Both the position numbers and the translations under genes were made by a program. Under the pieces are notes generated by a model. The model was not told the DNA's origin, ran no database searches, and was given only the letters and a program-made list of their open reading frames with translations. Shown piece by piece: positions 7,156 through 15,596 of a stretch of 25,053 nucleotides of DNA (positions are counted from its first letter, which is position 1; every line of letters starts with the position of its first letter). Origin of the DNA: CAYNST01 sp964399955 (GTDB lineage Bacteria > Pseudomonadota > Gammaproteobacteria > Pseudomonadales > Cellvibrionaceae); the NCBI GenBank assembly GCA_964399955.1, contig CAYNST010000045.1, positions 1-25,053 on the forward strand, in the 5' to 3' direction.

Positions 7156-8480
7156 AGCGTGAAGAGCAGGCGTTCAAAACCCTCTGCACGGATGTTTTCC
7201 AACAGCTGGAGGCTGACGAAGAGCTGACTCTGCAACTGAGCGGCGAGCTTACCTTGTTCTTGCGCTTCAATCAGTCAAAGGTGCGTCAGGCAAGCCAAGT
7301 GGAGCAGTGGGATCTGACCATTACCTACAAGCGCTTGCAAAGGTCCTGCTCGTACGCTCTACAGGTGTCCGCCGACCTGCACAATCACCGGCAATGCCTG
7401 CGGGACGCCTTAAAAAACCTGCGAGCCGAGGCGCAACAGTTAGCGGACGACCCCGTTGCCGGCCCCGTGGTTGACCACGGCACCTCCTCAATGGCTCTGA
7501 CAGGTAATTTACCGGATGTTGACCGTTTGCTTGAAGAAGTTCAGCCTCTGCTGCTGGAGATTGATTTTGTGGGATTGTATACGGGTGGCCCGGCCTTCCG
7601 TGGCATTGCCAATTCCAAAGGGAGCCTGCACTGGTTCCAGAATGAATCCTTCGTTTTTGACTACTCCATCTACGAAGGCGACCGGGCAGTGAAAGGTTGT
7701 TACGCAGGCGACGAATGGCAGCAGTCAGCCCTTGCGGCGCAGTTGCGGCGCAACACCGAACAACTGCGCCTTCTGAGAAAGCCCCGCCTGCCAATCGCAC
7801 CTGGCAACTACCGTTGTTTTCTTGCACCCTCGGCAGTTGCTGAGATTGCCGCGCTGCTGGGTTGGGGAGGCCTGGGTGCCGGCGGTTACAGACGGGGCGA
7901 GTGCGCCCTGCAACGGCTGGTTGACGGTGAAACGGCGCTCAGCCCCATGCTCAATGTGGCAGAAGATTTTAGCTTGGGGCACGCGCCTCGCTTCAACAGC
8001 GAGTGCGCTTTGGCGCCAGAAAAACTGAGCCTGATCAACAACGGCCAGCTCGCAGAGCTACTGGTGTCTGCCCGCTCTGCCCGGGAATACGAACTTACCA
8101 GCAACGGCGCCGACGATGCGGAGATGCCACGCAGCCTGGTGATGGATACGGGAACGCTGGAGGAAGACAATATTGCTGCGCGCCTTGGCCGCGGAATCTA
8201 CATCGCCAATGTGCATTACCTGAATTGGAGCGACCTGCAAGGCGCACGCTTTACCGGCATGACCCGCTTCGCCTGCTTTTGGGTGGAAGATGGGGAAATC
8301 GTGGGCCCCATAGAGGACCTGCGCTTTGACGACACCTTCTACCGCTGCTTTGGCGATCAGCTGGAGGCGCTTACGCGCACCAGCGAAATCCAACCCACAG
8401 TGCTCACCTACGGTAATCGCCACTTGGGCGCCAGCCGGGTGCCGGGCATATTGGTGAGCAATATGGCGTTCACCCTGTAG
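7152..8480 (+). CDS. TldE/PmbA-like partner subunit
   Basis: 442 residues, overlapping the TldD-like gene by four bases. It shows the PmbA/TldE-type C-terminal half (LSPMLNVAEDF at about 256-266, GTLEEDNIAARLGRGIYI at about 337-354 and the closing RVPGILVSNM) and has no HExxxH, as expected for the non-catalytic half of the heterodimer. The N-terminal part is poorly conserved to my eye. Expected role: forms the closed proteolytic chamber with the TldD-like protein in the cytoplasm. No modified-peptide precursor or maturation enzyme is evident in the flanking DNA, so a link to a peptide natural product is unsupported. It ends 45 bases before the convergent permease gene. Confidence 0.8.
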   Translation: MKREEQAFKTLCTDVFQQLEADEELTLQLSGELTLFLRFNQSKVRQASQVEQWDLTITYKRLQRSCSYALQVSADLHNHRQCLRDALKNLRAEAQQLADDPVAGPVVDHGTSSMALTGNLPDVDRLLEEVQPLLLEIDFVGLYTGGPAFRGIANSKGSLHWFQNESFVFDYSIYEGDRAVKGCYAGDEWQQSALAAQLRRNTEQLRLLRKPRLPIAPGNYRCFLAPSAVAEIAALLGWGGLGAGGYRRGECALQRLVDGETALSPMLNVAEDFSLGHAPRFNSECALAPEKLSLINNGQLAELLVSARSAREYELTSNGADDAEMPRSLVMDTGTLEEDNIAARLGRGIYIANVHYLNWSDLQGARFTGMTRFACFWVEDGEIVGPIEDLRFDDTFYRCFGDQLEALTRTSEIQPTVLTYGNRHLGASRVPGILVSNMAFTL

Positions 8481-8525
8481 TCGGCCAGCGGCTGCAGGAT
8501 ACGGGCAGCCCAGCCAGCGCGCCTG

Positions 8526-9263
8526 CTAGCTGAGGTAGGCCAAAAGCCCCCGTGACAGGGCACCGACGCCCGCCAGTGCGGCAATGGCAAGAATGACGGG
8601 ACGCAGCGCCGCAAACGGCAGCCTATTGACCAAATGCCGGGACAACCAGAAGCCTGCCAGCACCCCGGGGAAGGTCACAGCAACCAGCTTCAGCTCTGAC
8701 ACTCCAATCAAGCCGGTCGGCAACAGTGCCAAGACTGCGGCACAACTGGAAAACACAAAAAACGCCGACAGGTTGGCTCTTACCCGAGCGCCGGTTTCAT
8801 TTTGATAGACCATGGCAATCGGCGGGCCACCTACTCCGGTGATGGTGCCCATATAACCGGATACGCCGCCGGCGACAACGCTGTTACGTGCATTCAAAGC
8901 CGGCTTCCAGCCAACGACGCTGAGCACCACGGCCACAAGAATAAGCGCACCAAAGGCCAGCTCAAACCCCTGCGCAGATAATAGCGTCAGTGTTACACTG
9001 GCCGCCGCAATACCCACAACGCTGCCCACTATAGCAAAACGCACCGGGCTAAAACTGATACCGGAGCGGTTGCGCACCAACATCAAGACGTTCAGCAACA
9101 CCGCATCAACTATCATCACCCCCGGCAAAAAAGCCGAGCTGATCAGAAACAGCAAGGGTGCAGCCAAGGTCCCAAGCCCATAACCCGCAACGCCCTGCAG
9201 GCACGAGCCTGCGGCCAGAACCAGGTTGGCCAACACCAGTTGCAAAAAGCTGACCCCTTCCAT
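8526..9263 (-). CDS. TauE/SafE-family membrane permease
   Basis: 245 residues, almost entirely membrane-embedded with about eight hydrophobic segments. It has the two-fold repeat typical of TauE/SafE (formerly DUF81) proteins, including glycine-rich segments near AGYGLGTLAAP in the first half and GTITGVGGPP in the second half. Members export sulfite, sulfoacetate or other small organosulfur anions, but substrate cannot be read from sequence. The start at 9263 is supported by AGAGG followed by a six-base spacer. It is divergent from the Bax-like gene across a 133-base region that includes the 10-base palindrome GCTGATCAGC (9307-9316). No sulfur-metabolism neighbour is present. Confidence 0.85.
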   Translation of the reverse strand: MEGVSFLQLVLANLVLAAGSCLQGVAGYGLGTLAAPLLFLISSAFLPGVMIVDAVLLNVLMLVRNRSGISFSPVRFAIVGSVVGIAAASVTLTLLSAQGFELAFGALILVAVVLSVVGWKPALNARNSVVAGGVSGYMGTITGVGGPPIAMVYQNETGARVRANLSAFFVFSSCAAVLALLPTGLIGVSELKLVAVTFPGVLAGFWLSRHLVNRLPFAALRPVILAIAALAGVGALSRGLLAYLS

Positions 9264-9396
9264 TTAATCCTCTATTCAAGATGGTTGATAGCGCGGGCTT
9301 GGTGCTGCTGATCAGCCAATCGGCGGCCTCTGCTGGTCTGGCGCGTGTTCTCTGGGCGTATCAATTCATAAGCGATCAATAAAACCGGGAGGTGCA

Positions 9397-10155
9397 ATGT
9401 CCGCGACTGTCAGCCGTAGGCCAGTGCGCATATCAGTGGCGGCGCTGGCGCTCAGCGTACTTGCCTTTTGTGTCCTGTACAGGATGGGTCACGCAGAAGA
9501 AGCACTGCCCGACTTTGCCGACATTCCTGCGGGCGACCAGAGAAAAGAAGCGTTTTTCGACTACTTTCTGCCCCTGGTAGAGCAGCGTAATCAGCAGCTG
9601 TTACAAGCCCGCGAGCGCCTGCTCGCCTGGCGGGAACGCGCCAGTAAGCTCAACCGGCGGGAACAACGCCAACTGCAGAAGCTTGCGCGACGCTACGACA
9701 TTGAAGATTTTGAGCCAAGCAACACCGAGCATTGGGACGCATTGCTTCGCAGCGTGGACATAGTGCCGCCGTCCCTTGCACTTGCCCAGGCAGCCAACGA
9801 AAGCGCCTGGGGCACCTCGCGCTTTTCCAACGAAGGCTTCAACTTCTATGGTCAATGGTGCTTTGTGCCCGGCTGCGGCATGATACCCGCAAACAGGGCG
9901 CAGGGTAAGTCGCATGAGGTGACCAGCTTTGCCTCGCCCAGGGAGTCAGTGGAAGCCTACATCTACAACCTTAACCGCCATCCAGCTTACGCCGAATTGC
10001 GCGAGATACGGGCAAAACTGCGGGCCGAGGGCAAACCTGTCACCGGAGCGGCGTTGGCTGCCGGGCTTACGCGGTACTCAGAACGGGGCGATGAATACGT
10101 CAGCGAGATGCGGGCACTGATTGCCAGCAATGGGCTGGACGCGCATGACCGATAA
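9397..10155 (+). CDS. bax: Bax-like secreted N-acetylglucosaminidase
   Basis: 252 residues with an N-terminal membrane/signal segment at about 12-33 (ending near GHA), a charged helical region at about 60-110 and a glucosaminidase (GH73-like) domain at about 115-245. The catalytic Glu is E135 in AQAANESAWG, followed by the SRFSNEGFNFYGQWC segment that is highly typical of E. coli Bax. The expected action is cleavage of the GlcNAc-MurNAc bond of peptidoglycan in the periplasm. A GGGAGG motif five bases before ATG 9397 supports the start. Whether the signal is cleaved or kept as an anchor is unclear. The symbol follows the E. coli homologue and its cellular role remains loosely defined. Confidence 0.85.
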   Translation: MSATVSRRPVRISVAALALSVLAFCVLYRMGHAEEALPDFADIPAGDQRKEAFFDYFLPLVEQRNQQLLQARERLLAWRERASKLNRREQRQLQKLARRYDIEDFEPSNTEHWDALLRSVDIVPPSLALAQAANESAWGTSRFSNEGFNFYGQWCFVPGCGMIPANRAQGKSHEVTSFASPRESVEAYIYNLNRHPAYAELREIRAKLRAEGKPVTGAALAAGLTRYSERGDEYVSEMRALIASNGLDAHDR

Positions 10156-10449
10156 ACCTCAGCCATGCACTGTTTTAGACCCTGCAGGCACATTTGCGAT
10201 GCTCCCTAGCCGGCCCCTCCCAACATTTATGAACCATTAAAATACACAGCGCGCTTGTTTGCGCACCATCATGGCGCCTCTGCGACGCCAGGTTCTGTCT
10301 CAGCCCCTCCCGCAAGCCGATTTTTCTCGTTTATATTCAAATAGTTACACAATTTATCTGAGGTGGGTTCATTTATTGCTAAAAGCTGGACGCTGCACCT
10401 GAATGTGAACACCGCTCACAGCTCATTTGAATTGATCAGAGAAAAAACA

Positions 10450-11259
10450 ATGTCCTACTTAGTACCTTCTGAATTTGCCACCAAAATGGTGGATGCCGGT
10501 GAGTCCAAACTGTTCATGGCTACCCGCGACGTCCTTATCCGCTCATTTATGGCCGGTGCCATTCTGGCGCTGGCTGCGGTATTTGCGGTGACCGTGACCG
10601 TGCAGACAGGGTCTGCCATTCTTGGAGCCGTGCTGTTTCCCGTGGGCTTTTGCATGTTGTACCTCATGGGCTTTGACTTACTGACCGGTGTCTTTGTACT
10701 GACGCCGCTGGCGCTGTTTGACAGACGGCCGGGGGTAACGCTGAAGGGCGTACTGAAACATTGGGGCGTGGTTTTTACCGGCAATTTTTTTGGTGCCCTG
10801 ACAGTGGCAGTACTGATGGCCATTGTGTTTACCTACGGCTTTTCCACCCCGCCGGACGCCGTTGGCCTGAGGATATCGGAGATAGGCCATGACCGTACCG
10901 TTGGCTACAAAGAGCATGGCGCGGCAGGGATGTTGACCATTTTTACCCGCGGCGTTTTATGCAACTGGATGGTGTCTCTGGGCGTGGTCGGCGCCATGAT
11001 CTCCACATCAGTCAGCGGCAAAGTCATTGCCATGTGGATGCCCATCATGCTGTTTTTTGCAATGGGCTTTGAACACTCCATCGTCAACATGTTTTTGTTT
11101 CCGTCTGCATTGATGATGGGCGGAGACTTCTCCATCATGGACTACATGATCTGGAACGAGATCCCCGTAGTGCTGGGCAATTTAATTGGCGGCCTGTCGC
11201 TAACCGGACTCACGCTCTACGCCACCCATGTAAGAACCGGCGCAACCCGCGCAGTATGA
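10450..11259 (+). CDS. Formate/nitrite transporter (FNT) family channel
   Basis: 269 residues from ATG 10450, matching the normal FNT size. Six membrane segments are visible. The signature GFEHSIVNMF places the central pore histidine at residue 209, the same number as in E. coli FocA. Segments LMGFDLLTG and FTGNFFGA correspond to the family's re-entrant and lumen-lining parts. FNT channels carry formate, nitrite or hydrosulfide through pentamers in the inner membrane. The next gene, a PP2C-kinase fusion of the type found beside nitrate transport genes in Pseudomonas, favours nitrite here, by inference. The open frame extends upstream to a GTG at 10363, but the extra 29 residues have no family likeness. 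The preceding 294 bases are AT-rich near the gene (10320-10360) and probably hold the promoter. Confidence 0.85.
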   Translation: MSYLVPSEFATKMVDAGESKLFMATRDVLIRSFMAGAILALAAVFAVTVTVQTGSAILGAVLFPVGFCMLYLMGFDLLTGVFVLTPLALFDRRPGVTLKGVLKHWGVVFTGNFFGALTVAVLMAIVFTYGFSTPPDAVGLRISEIGHDRTVGYKEHGAAGMLTIFTRGVLCNWMVSLGVVGAMISTSVSGKVIAMWMPIMLFFAMGFEHSIVNMFLFPSALMMGGDFSIMDYMIWNEIPVVLGNLIGGLSLTGLTLYATHVRTGATRAV

Positions 11260-11309
11260 CCCCAGTGCGCCCCGGCTCTGAAGGGGCCGGCGCGTGCCAG
11301 CAGGTAACC

Positions 11310-13037
11310 ATGTCCAGCCACCTCGCGGTATCCATAGGTCAGCATTCCGACCGGGGCCAAAAGCCAGTAAACCAGGACTTTCAAGCCGTATTGGTGCCTA
11401 CGGCTCCTCAGTTGAGCAGCAAGGGCATTGTTGTAGCGCTGGCGGACGGGATCAGCAGCAGTGATGTCAGCCACATTGCCAGCAAAGCGGCCGTCAGCGG
11501 GTTTCTGGAAGACTATTTCTGCACCTCAGACGCATGGTCGGTTAAAAAATCCGCACAGTGCGTGCTGGCAGCCACCAATTCATGGCTGCATTCGCAAACA
11601 CAGCAAAGCCAGCACCGTTTTAACAAAGACAAAGGTTACGTCTGTACCTTCAGCGCTGTGGTGTTTAAATTCCGCTCGGCATACGTGTTTCATGTGGGTG
11701 ACGCACGCGTGTACCGATTGAGAGACGGAACCCTCGAGCAGCTTACCAGCGACCACAGATTGTGGGTTTCCCAGGAGCAAAGCTATCTGAGCCGAGCGCT
11801 GGGAATGAACCCTGCTGTTGAAATTGACTATCAGGAGTTGGCAACAGAAACAGGCGACATATTCATCTTGTCCACAGACGGTGTCTATGAGCACGTTAGC
11901 ACCGAGTTCATTACTGAGACTGTCGCGGATTACGCCGACGATCTGCCGCAGGCGGCTCAATTGATTACTGCGCAGGCGTTGCTTCACGGCAGCCGCGACA
12001 ATCTCACAGTGCAAATTGTGCGCATTGATGAACTGCCCTGCCCGGCCAGCCGTCTGGCAACCCAACCCTTGTCTGATCTGCCAGCGCCGCCCATTCTTGA
12101 GGCCAGGCGGGTGCTTGACGGTTTCAAGATCATTCGCAGCGTTCACTCAAGCAGCCGCAGCCATGTGTATCTCGCGGTAGAAGGCGACAGTCAGGTGCCG
12201 GTTATCATCAAGGCCCCATCGCTGGATCTGCAGGGCGACGCTGCCTATCTGGAAAGATTCATGCTGGAGGAGTGGATTGCCCGGCGAATTGACAGCCCCT
12301 ACGTATTGAAACCGCGGCCGCAGGTTTACAAGCGGAACTTCCTCTACCTCGTCACCGAGTTCATAGATGGGCAGACGCTCAGCCAGTGGATGATTGACAA
12401 TCCCAGGCCCGGCCTGGCAAAGGTCCGTGCTATTGTGGAACAGATCGCCAAAGGCCTGTTGGCCTTTCACAGGCTGGAGATGTTGCACCAGGACTTGCGG
12501 CCAGAAAATATAATGATCGACAGAACCGGAACCGTTAAGATCATCGACTTCGGCTCCACGCGGGTGGCGGGAATACAGGAGCAGATGCACCCCGCTGGGC
12601 AACAAAATCTGCTGGGTACGGCTCAGTATTCTGCACCGGAGTACTTTATAGGCGAAAGCGGCACACCCGGCTCGGATCTTTTCTCCCTGGCGGTGATAAC
12701 CTACCAGATGCTTACGGGCTACCTGCCCTACGGCACTCAGGTTGCAAAATCCAGAACCCGGGCCGCGCAGCACAGGCTGGTCTATCGCTCCGCCCTGGAC
12801 GACGAACGCGACATTCCAGCGTGGATTGACGATGTTCTGAAAAAAGCACTGCACCCAAACCCCTTGAAACGCTACCGCGAGTTGTCCGAGTTTGTCTACG
12901 ATCTGGGTCAACCCACACCCGAGTTCCTGAATAAAACCCAAAAACCATTGATGGAGCGCAACCCGGTGCGCTTCTGGCAGACGGTCTCGCTAATCCTGGC
13001 CATAGCCTTGATGACGTTGCTAATAAATAGCAACTAG
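11310..13037 (+). CDS. Fused PP2C phosphatase/Ser-Thr protein kinase with C-terminal membrane anchor
   Basis: 575 residues from ATG 11310, in two catalytic halves. The PP2C half (about 5-245) has metal-binding N21-Q-D23, A45-D-G47, G130-D-A-R133, S188-T-D-G191 and a terminal RDNLT. The kinase half (about 268-550) has the ATP Lys301 (VIIK), the catalytic loop H393-Q-D395 with N400, D413-F-G415 and A442-P-E444. The HRD Arg is Gln and the glycine-rich loop is replaced by a Ser/Arg stretch (SSSRSHVYLA). A hydrophobic segment in the last 20 residues should anchor the chain with both domains in the cytoplasm. Such bifunctional proteins occur beside nitrate transporter genes in pseudomonads. An ATG at 11256 overlaps the FNT stop and would add 18 residues; 11310 is chosen because AGG lies six bases upstream and the conserved SIGQHSDRG begins soon after. 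Confidence 0.85.
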   Translation: MSSHLAVSIGQHSDRGQKPVNQDFQAVLVPTAPQLSSKGIVVALADGISSSDVSHIASKAAVSGFLEDYFCTSDAWSVKKSAQCVLAATNSWLHSQTQQSQHRFNKDKGYVCTFSAVVFKFRSAYVFHVGDARVYRLRDGTLEQLTSDHRLWVSQEQSYLSRALGMNPAVEIDYQELATETGDIFILSTDGVYEHVSTEFITETVADYADDLPQAAQLITAQALLHGSRDNLTVQIVRIDELPCPASRLATQPLSDLPAPPILEARRVLDGFKIIRSVHSSSRSHVYLAVEGDSQVPVIIKAPSLDLQGDAAYLERFMLEEWIARRIDSPYVLKPRPQVYKRNFLYLVTEFIDGQTLSQWMIDNPRPGLAKVRAIVEQIAKGLLAFHRLEMLHQDLRPENIMIDRTGTVKIIDFGSTRVAGIQEQMHPAGQQNLLGTAQYSAPEYFIGESGTPGSDLFSLAVITYQMLTGYLPYGTQVAKSRTRAAQHRLVYRSALDDERDIPAWIDDVLKKALHPNPLKRYRELSEFVYDLGQPTPEFLNKTQKPLMERNPVRFWQTVSLILAIALMTLLINSN

Positions 13038-13049
13038 TGCGCAAACCGC

Positions 13050-13071
13050 AGGCCTGCCACGGCGGCCTTTG
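13050..13071. terminator. Weak hairpin in convergent gap
   Basis: AGGCC (13050-13054) and GGCCT (13064-13068) can pair around a nine-base loop, followed by TT and a GTG. The site lies in the 70-base gap between the convergent kinase and cysteine-cluster genes, where a terminator is expected. The stem is short and the T tract is poor, so this is a placement argument more than a sequence one. Confidence 0.25.
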
Positions 13072-13107
13072 TGTGAACGAAGACCGCCAGAGGAAGTCGT
13101 TCCGACG

Positions 13108-13572
13108 TTAGATTTCCGGCTCCAGATGAAACCGGCAGGCATACATAAGTTCTGAGTTGTAGAACGATGCTTCGTGTCGCTGATGATAAGCGTGGACTAA
13201 ATCGTCGACCCCGTCATGTGCTTGACTGGTCATAACTTCACCGTCGCAAAAATGCGTTCGGCAGTCTATAGGGCGAACGGCGTAGATCTTACATTTGTTG
13301 TCGGCACCCAAAAACTTGCAGGCGTCTGTGCCACTGTCATAGAAGGTAAAATTGTTCAAAGTCTTCAAATGACTGTTAATGAGGTCTACTTCGCTTGCCG
13401 TCAGATTAGGTTCTCCACCCATTTTGGAAACATAGCAGCAGGCCCCACTGCAACCGCCCTCCCTGAGGCACCGCATACCGCAGTTGGACTGAAGCGAGGC
13501 GATGCCTTGAAACAGCTGCATCAGGGGTTGGGCGGTATCGACAATGGCGGGGGTAGCGGGCCGGTCAAACAT
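13108..13572 (-). CDS. YkgJ-family cysteine-cluster protein
   Basis: 154 residues with ten cysteines: 31, 35, 41, 45, 46, 85, 94, 104, 109 and 146. The arrangement (GGCSGACC at 39-46, then CKFL, NKCKIYAVRPIDCRTHFC) is the signature of the YkgJ/UPF0153 putative zinc- or iron-chelating family. A cytoplasmic metal-binding role is usual for the family, but no reaction is established. AGGA eight bases before the ATG at 13572 supports the start. It lies 100 bases downstream of the YihY-like gene on the same strand, so co-transcription is possible but not required. Confidence 0.8.
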   Translation of the reverse strand: MFDRPATPAIVDTAQPLMQLFQGIASLQSNCGMRCLREGGCSGACCYVSKMGGEPNLTASEVDLINSHLKTLNNFTFYDSGTDACKFLGADNKCKIYAVRPIDCRTHFCDGEVMTSQAHDGVDDLVHAYHQRHEASFYNSELMYACRFHLEPEI

Positions 13573-13672
13573 GGCGTGATCCTGTAATCAATTGTTGCCG
13601 GCCAGTGTAGTTCGGCTGGCTTGGAAACAGTAACAGATTTGCATCGCCACCCCATTCAACACCAGGGGTTGA

Positions 13673-14569
13673 CTAGGCAGTATCCGACAGCCTGCCGCTG
13701 CGGTGGTCCCCCTCCTGCCTCTCTCCCTTGCGCTTCCCCTGCGAGCTGTAATGCTCCAACAGCGCGTTGACCTCCGAGCCCAGCAGGATGACCAGGCCGG
13801 CCACATTCAACCAGAGCATAAGTATGATCATCGCGCCAAGGCTGCCATAGGTGGCGCCATAGTCACCAAAATTGCTGGTATACAAAGCAAAGCCGATGGA
13901 CGCAATGATCAACAGGACCACGCCCAACACACTGCCAACCGTGATGAATTTGAACTTTTGCTGCACATTGGGCGCGTACTGGTAGATCATGGCAAAGCCC
14001 AGCAGCAACGCCAGTACAATGACCAGCCAACGGAACCCCGCAAAAAACATCAACAAAGCGTCGCTAAAGCCGAACCGGGCGCCCATCCAATCCTGGATTA
14101 CGCCGCCCAGCACGACCAGGGACAAGGCGCCCAACACCAATAGACCAAATACAATGCTCAGAACCACTGCCGTTGCTCGAGCGCGGAAGAAACTGCGCGC
14201 CTCCTTGACATCGTAGGTGATATTCAGCTGCTGCATCACTGCATACATTCCGGTGGACGCGGCCCAGAGCGTTCCCAGTAGACTGAATGACAGCAATCCG
14301 CCGCGGCGATTATCCGTCACCTCGGTAACCACGCCTTCCAGCATTTCGTAGGCCTCACCCGGCAACGCCTGGCCCAACAGATCCATGATGGCTTCATCAA
14401 CGCGGTCTATGGGCAGATAGGGGATGATGGTCATCAGCAGAATGATCGCCGGAAACATCGCCAGTGTCAGGTAGAAGCCGAGCGCTGCAGCGCCATTGAA
14501 CACGTTGTCGTCACTGATCTCCTGATTTAGGTCCCGCAAAAACTGCTTTAATGGCACACCGTTCAACAT
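13673..14569 (-). CDS. YihY/BrkB-family inner membrane protein
   Basis: 298 residues with six predicted membrane segments and the typical family N-terminus, where a short amphipathic region leads into AAALGFYLTLAMFPAIILL. Other family-like stretches are LWAASTGMYAVMQQLN at about 101-116 and GAMIILMLWLNVAGLVILLGSEVNA at about 244-268 (given in part). The C-terminal 30 residues are hydrophilic and rich in Lys, Arg, Glu and Ser. The family is widespread and once mislabelled RNase BN; its true activity is not settled, with export or envelope functions proposed. An inverted repeat just upstream (14576-14621) could mask the ribosome site, which reads GGTGG six bases before the ATG. Confidence 0.85.
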   Translation of the reverse strand: MLNGVPLKQFLRDLNQEISDDNVFNGAAALGFYLTLAMFPAIILLMTIIPYLPIDRVDEAIMDLLGQALPGEAYEMLEGVVTEVTDNRRGGLLSFSLLGTLWAASTGMYAVMQQLNITYDVKEARSFFRARATAVVLSIVFGLLVLGALSLVVLGGVIQDWMGARFGFSDALLMFFAGFRWLVIVLALLLGFAMIYQYAPNVQQKFKFITVGSVLGVVLLIIASIGFALYTSNFGDYGATYGSLGAMIILMLWLNVAGLVILLGSEVNALLEHYSSQGKRKGERQEGDHRSGRLSDTA

Positions 14570-14575
14570 TGAGAA

Positions 14576-14621
14576 CCACCGCTTTGGGCTGTTGCAAACA
14601 GACTCTTACGAATAGCGGTGG
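14576..14621 (-). promoter_or_regulatory. Inverted repeat that could sequester the yihY-like ribosome site
   Basis: In the leftward transcript, CCACCGCU (from 14621-14614) can pair perfectly with AGCGGUGG (from 14583-14576) across a 30-base loop. The second arm contains the GGUGG that sits six bases before the AUG of the YihY-like gene. An 8-bp GC-rich stem there would compete with ribosome binding. It could be a thermosensitive or ligand-dependent leader, or chance. Confidence 0.35.
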
Positions 14622-14774
14622 ATTATCGATGCCCGCTGGCATAAGTCACCGGGCAGAGTTGCAGGCTCGCCCGATGTGCCGTGTGGGTAAAGCCGACACA
14701 GAAACAGTACGCCTGGTTCAAACCCTGAGATCCGCCTGCAAAGCTACAGTGAGTGGTTCGCTGGTAAAGACATG

Positions 14775-15596
14775 TCAGATCATGCGTACATACAGCTTGA
14801 TATCACCCAGGCGCAGATCGGCTTCATCAAACAGCTTAACCGCTTCCTTGCGCAGACCGTAGGCCATGACGCCGTTGGTGGAGCGCTGGTCTTTCAGTGT
14901 CCACACACCCTTGGTGAAGGACAAACTGGCATGGTGCATGGATACACTGTCATCGTCCACCACCAGATAACTGGTCTGACAACGTCCGATGGACCAGGTG
15001 TTGTCGGTTGGCTCTTCCGCCACACAGTGCACCGCTACCGTCTCATCATTTTTGTAGAAAAACAGTACAATCTTGGATTGCCCCTTGTTGTTTTTCTTGA
15101 AGTAATCCAGATACTTGTTAATGGTTGCGCTGTGGGTACTGGCAAAAGAAGGCACGTAGGAAACAGCCTGCCGGGTCCGGGCGTTGCGGCTGAATGAGAA
15201 CAAACCAAGAAAATTGCGCAAGCGGCTCGGTTTCTTTTTGACCGAAATGGCCGGCATGATTTGCGTCATGCTGACAATGCTGGTCAGCCGGGTTTGGCTG
15301 GACAAGTCCTGCATGCGAACGGTGAACACCTCGCCGGCAATTTTAATGGAATCACCCGGCGCCAGATGCTGGGGCTCGGTAATTCTGACGCCATTGACGT
15401 AGGTACCGTTAGTGGACTGCAAATCGTCAATTGCCAACCCGCCTTTGCTGATATACAAGCGCGCGTGTTCACGGCTGGCATCCCTGCTGTTGATGCGCAA
15501 ACCACAGTTTTCACTGCGCCCCAAAGTGATGGCGGTATCGGCAAGCGGTATGACTTCCTGGGTTTCGGTATTGTAGAGCGAATAGCTGTTTGACAT
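14775..15596 (-). CDS. Protein with two FHA domains
   Basis: 273 residues. FHA domain 1 (about 10-95) has G26-R27, S41, H44 and S61-T-N-G64. FHA domain 2 (about 175-270) has G204-R205, S219, H222 and S239-T-N-G242. A basic, low-complexity linker (about 100-165, including KKKPSRLR) joins them. FHA domains bind phosphothreonine peptides, and both pockets look intact, so it could bridge two phosphorylated partners or a doubly phosphorylated one. There is no signal peptide or membrane segment, so it is cytoplasmic. The PP2C-kinase about 1.7 kb away is the only Ser/Thr kinase in the window and is a natural candidate writer, by inference only. The open frame extends upstream to 15674; ATG 15596 is preferred because FHA strand 1 begins right after it. 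Its ribosome site is weak. Confidence 0.8.
   Translation of the reverse strand: MSNSYSLYNTETQEVIPLADTAITLGRSENCGLRINSRDASREHARLYISKGGLAIDDLQSTNGTYVNGVRITEPQHLAPGDSIKIAGEVFTVRMQDLSSQTRLTSIVSMTQIMPAISVKKKPSRLRNFLGLFSFSRNARTRQAVSYVPSFASTHSATINKYLDYFKKNNKGQSKIVLFFYKNDETVAVHCVAEEPTDNTWSIGRCQTSYLVVDDDSVSMHHASLSFTKGVWTLKDQRSTNGVMAYGLRKEAVKLFDEADLRLGDIKLYVRMI

Noticed and set aside
8490..8510. GGCTGC/GCAGCC hairpin in the 45-base gap after the TldE-like gene
   Set aside because: Six base pairs with a nine-base loop and no T tract; not convincing as a terminator.
9307..9316. Palindrome GCTGATCAGC between the permease and Bax-like genes
   Set aside because: A 10-base palindrome is expected many times by chance in 25 kb; nothing else marks it as an operator.
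12147..12941. 264-codon minus-strand frame opposite the kinase domain
   Set aside because: Kinase motifs on the + strand are unambiguous; the antisense product is unrecognisable.
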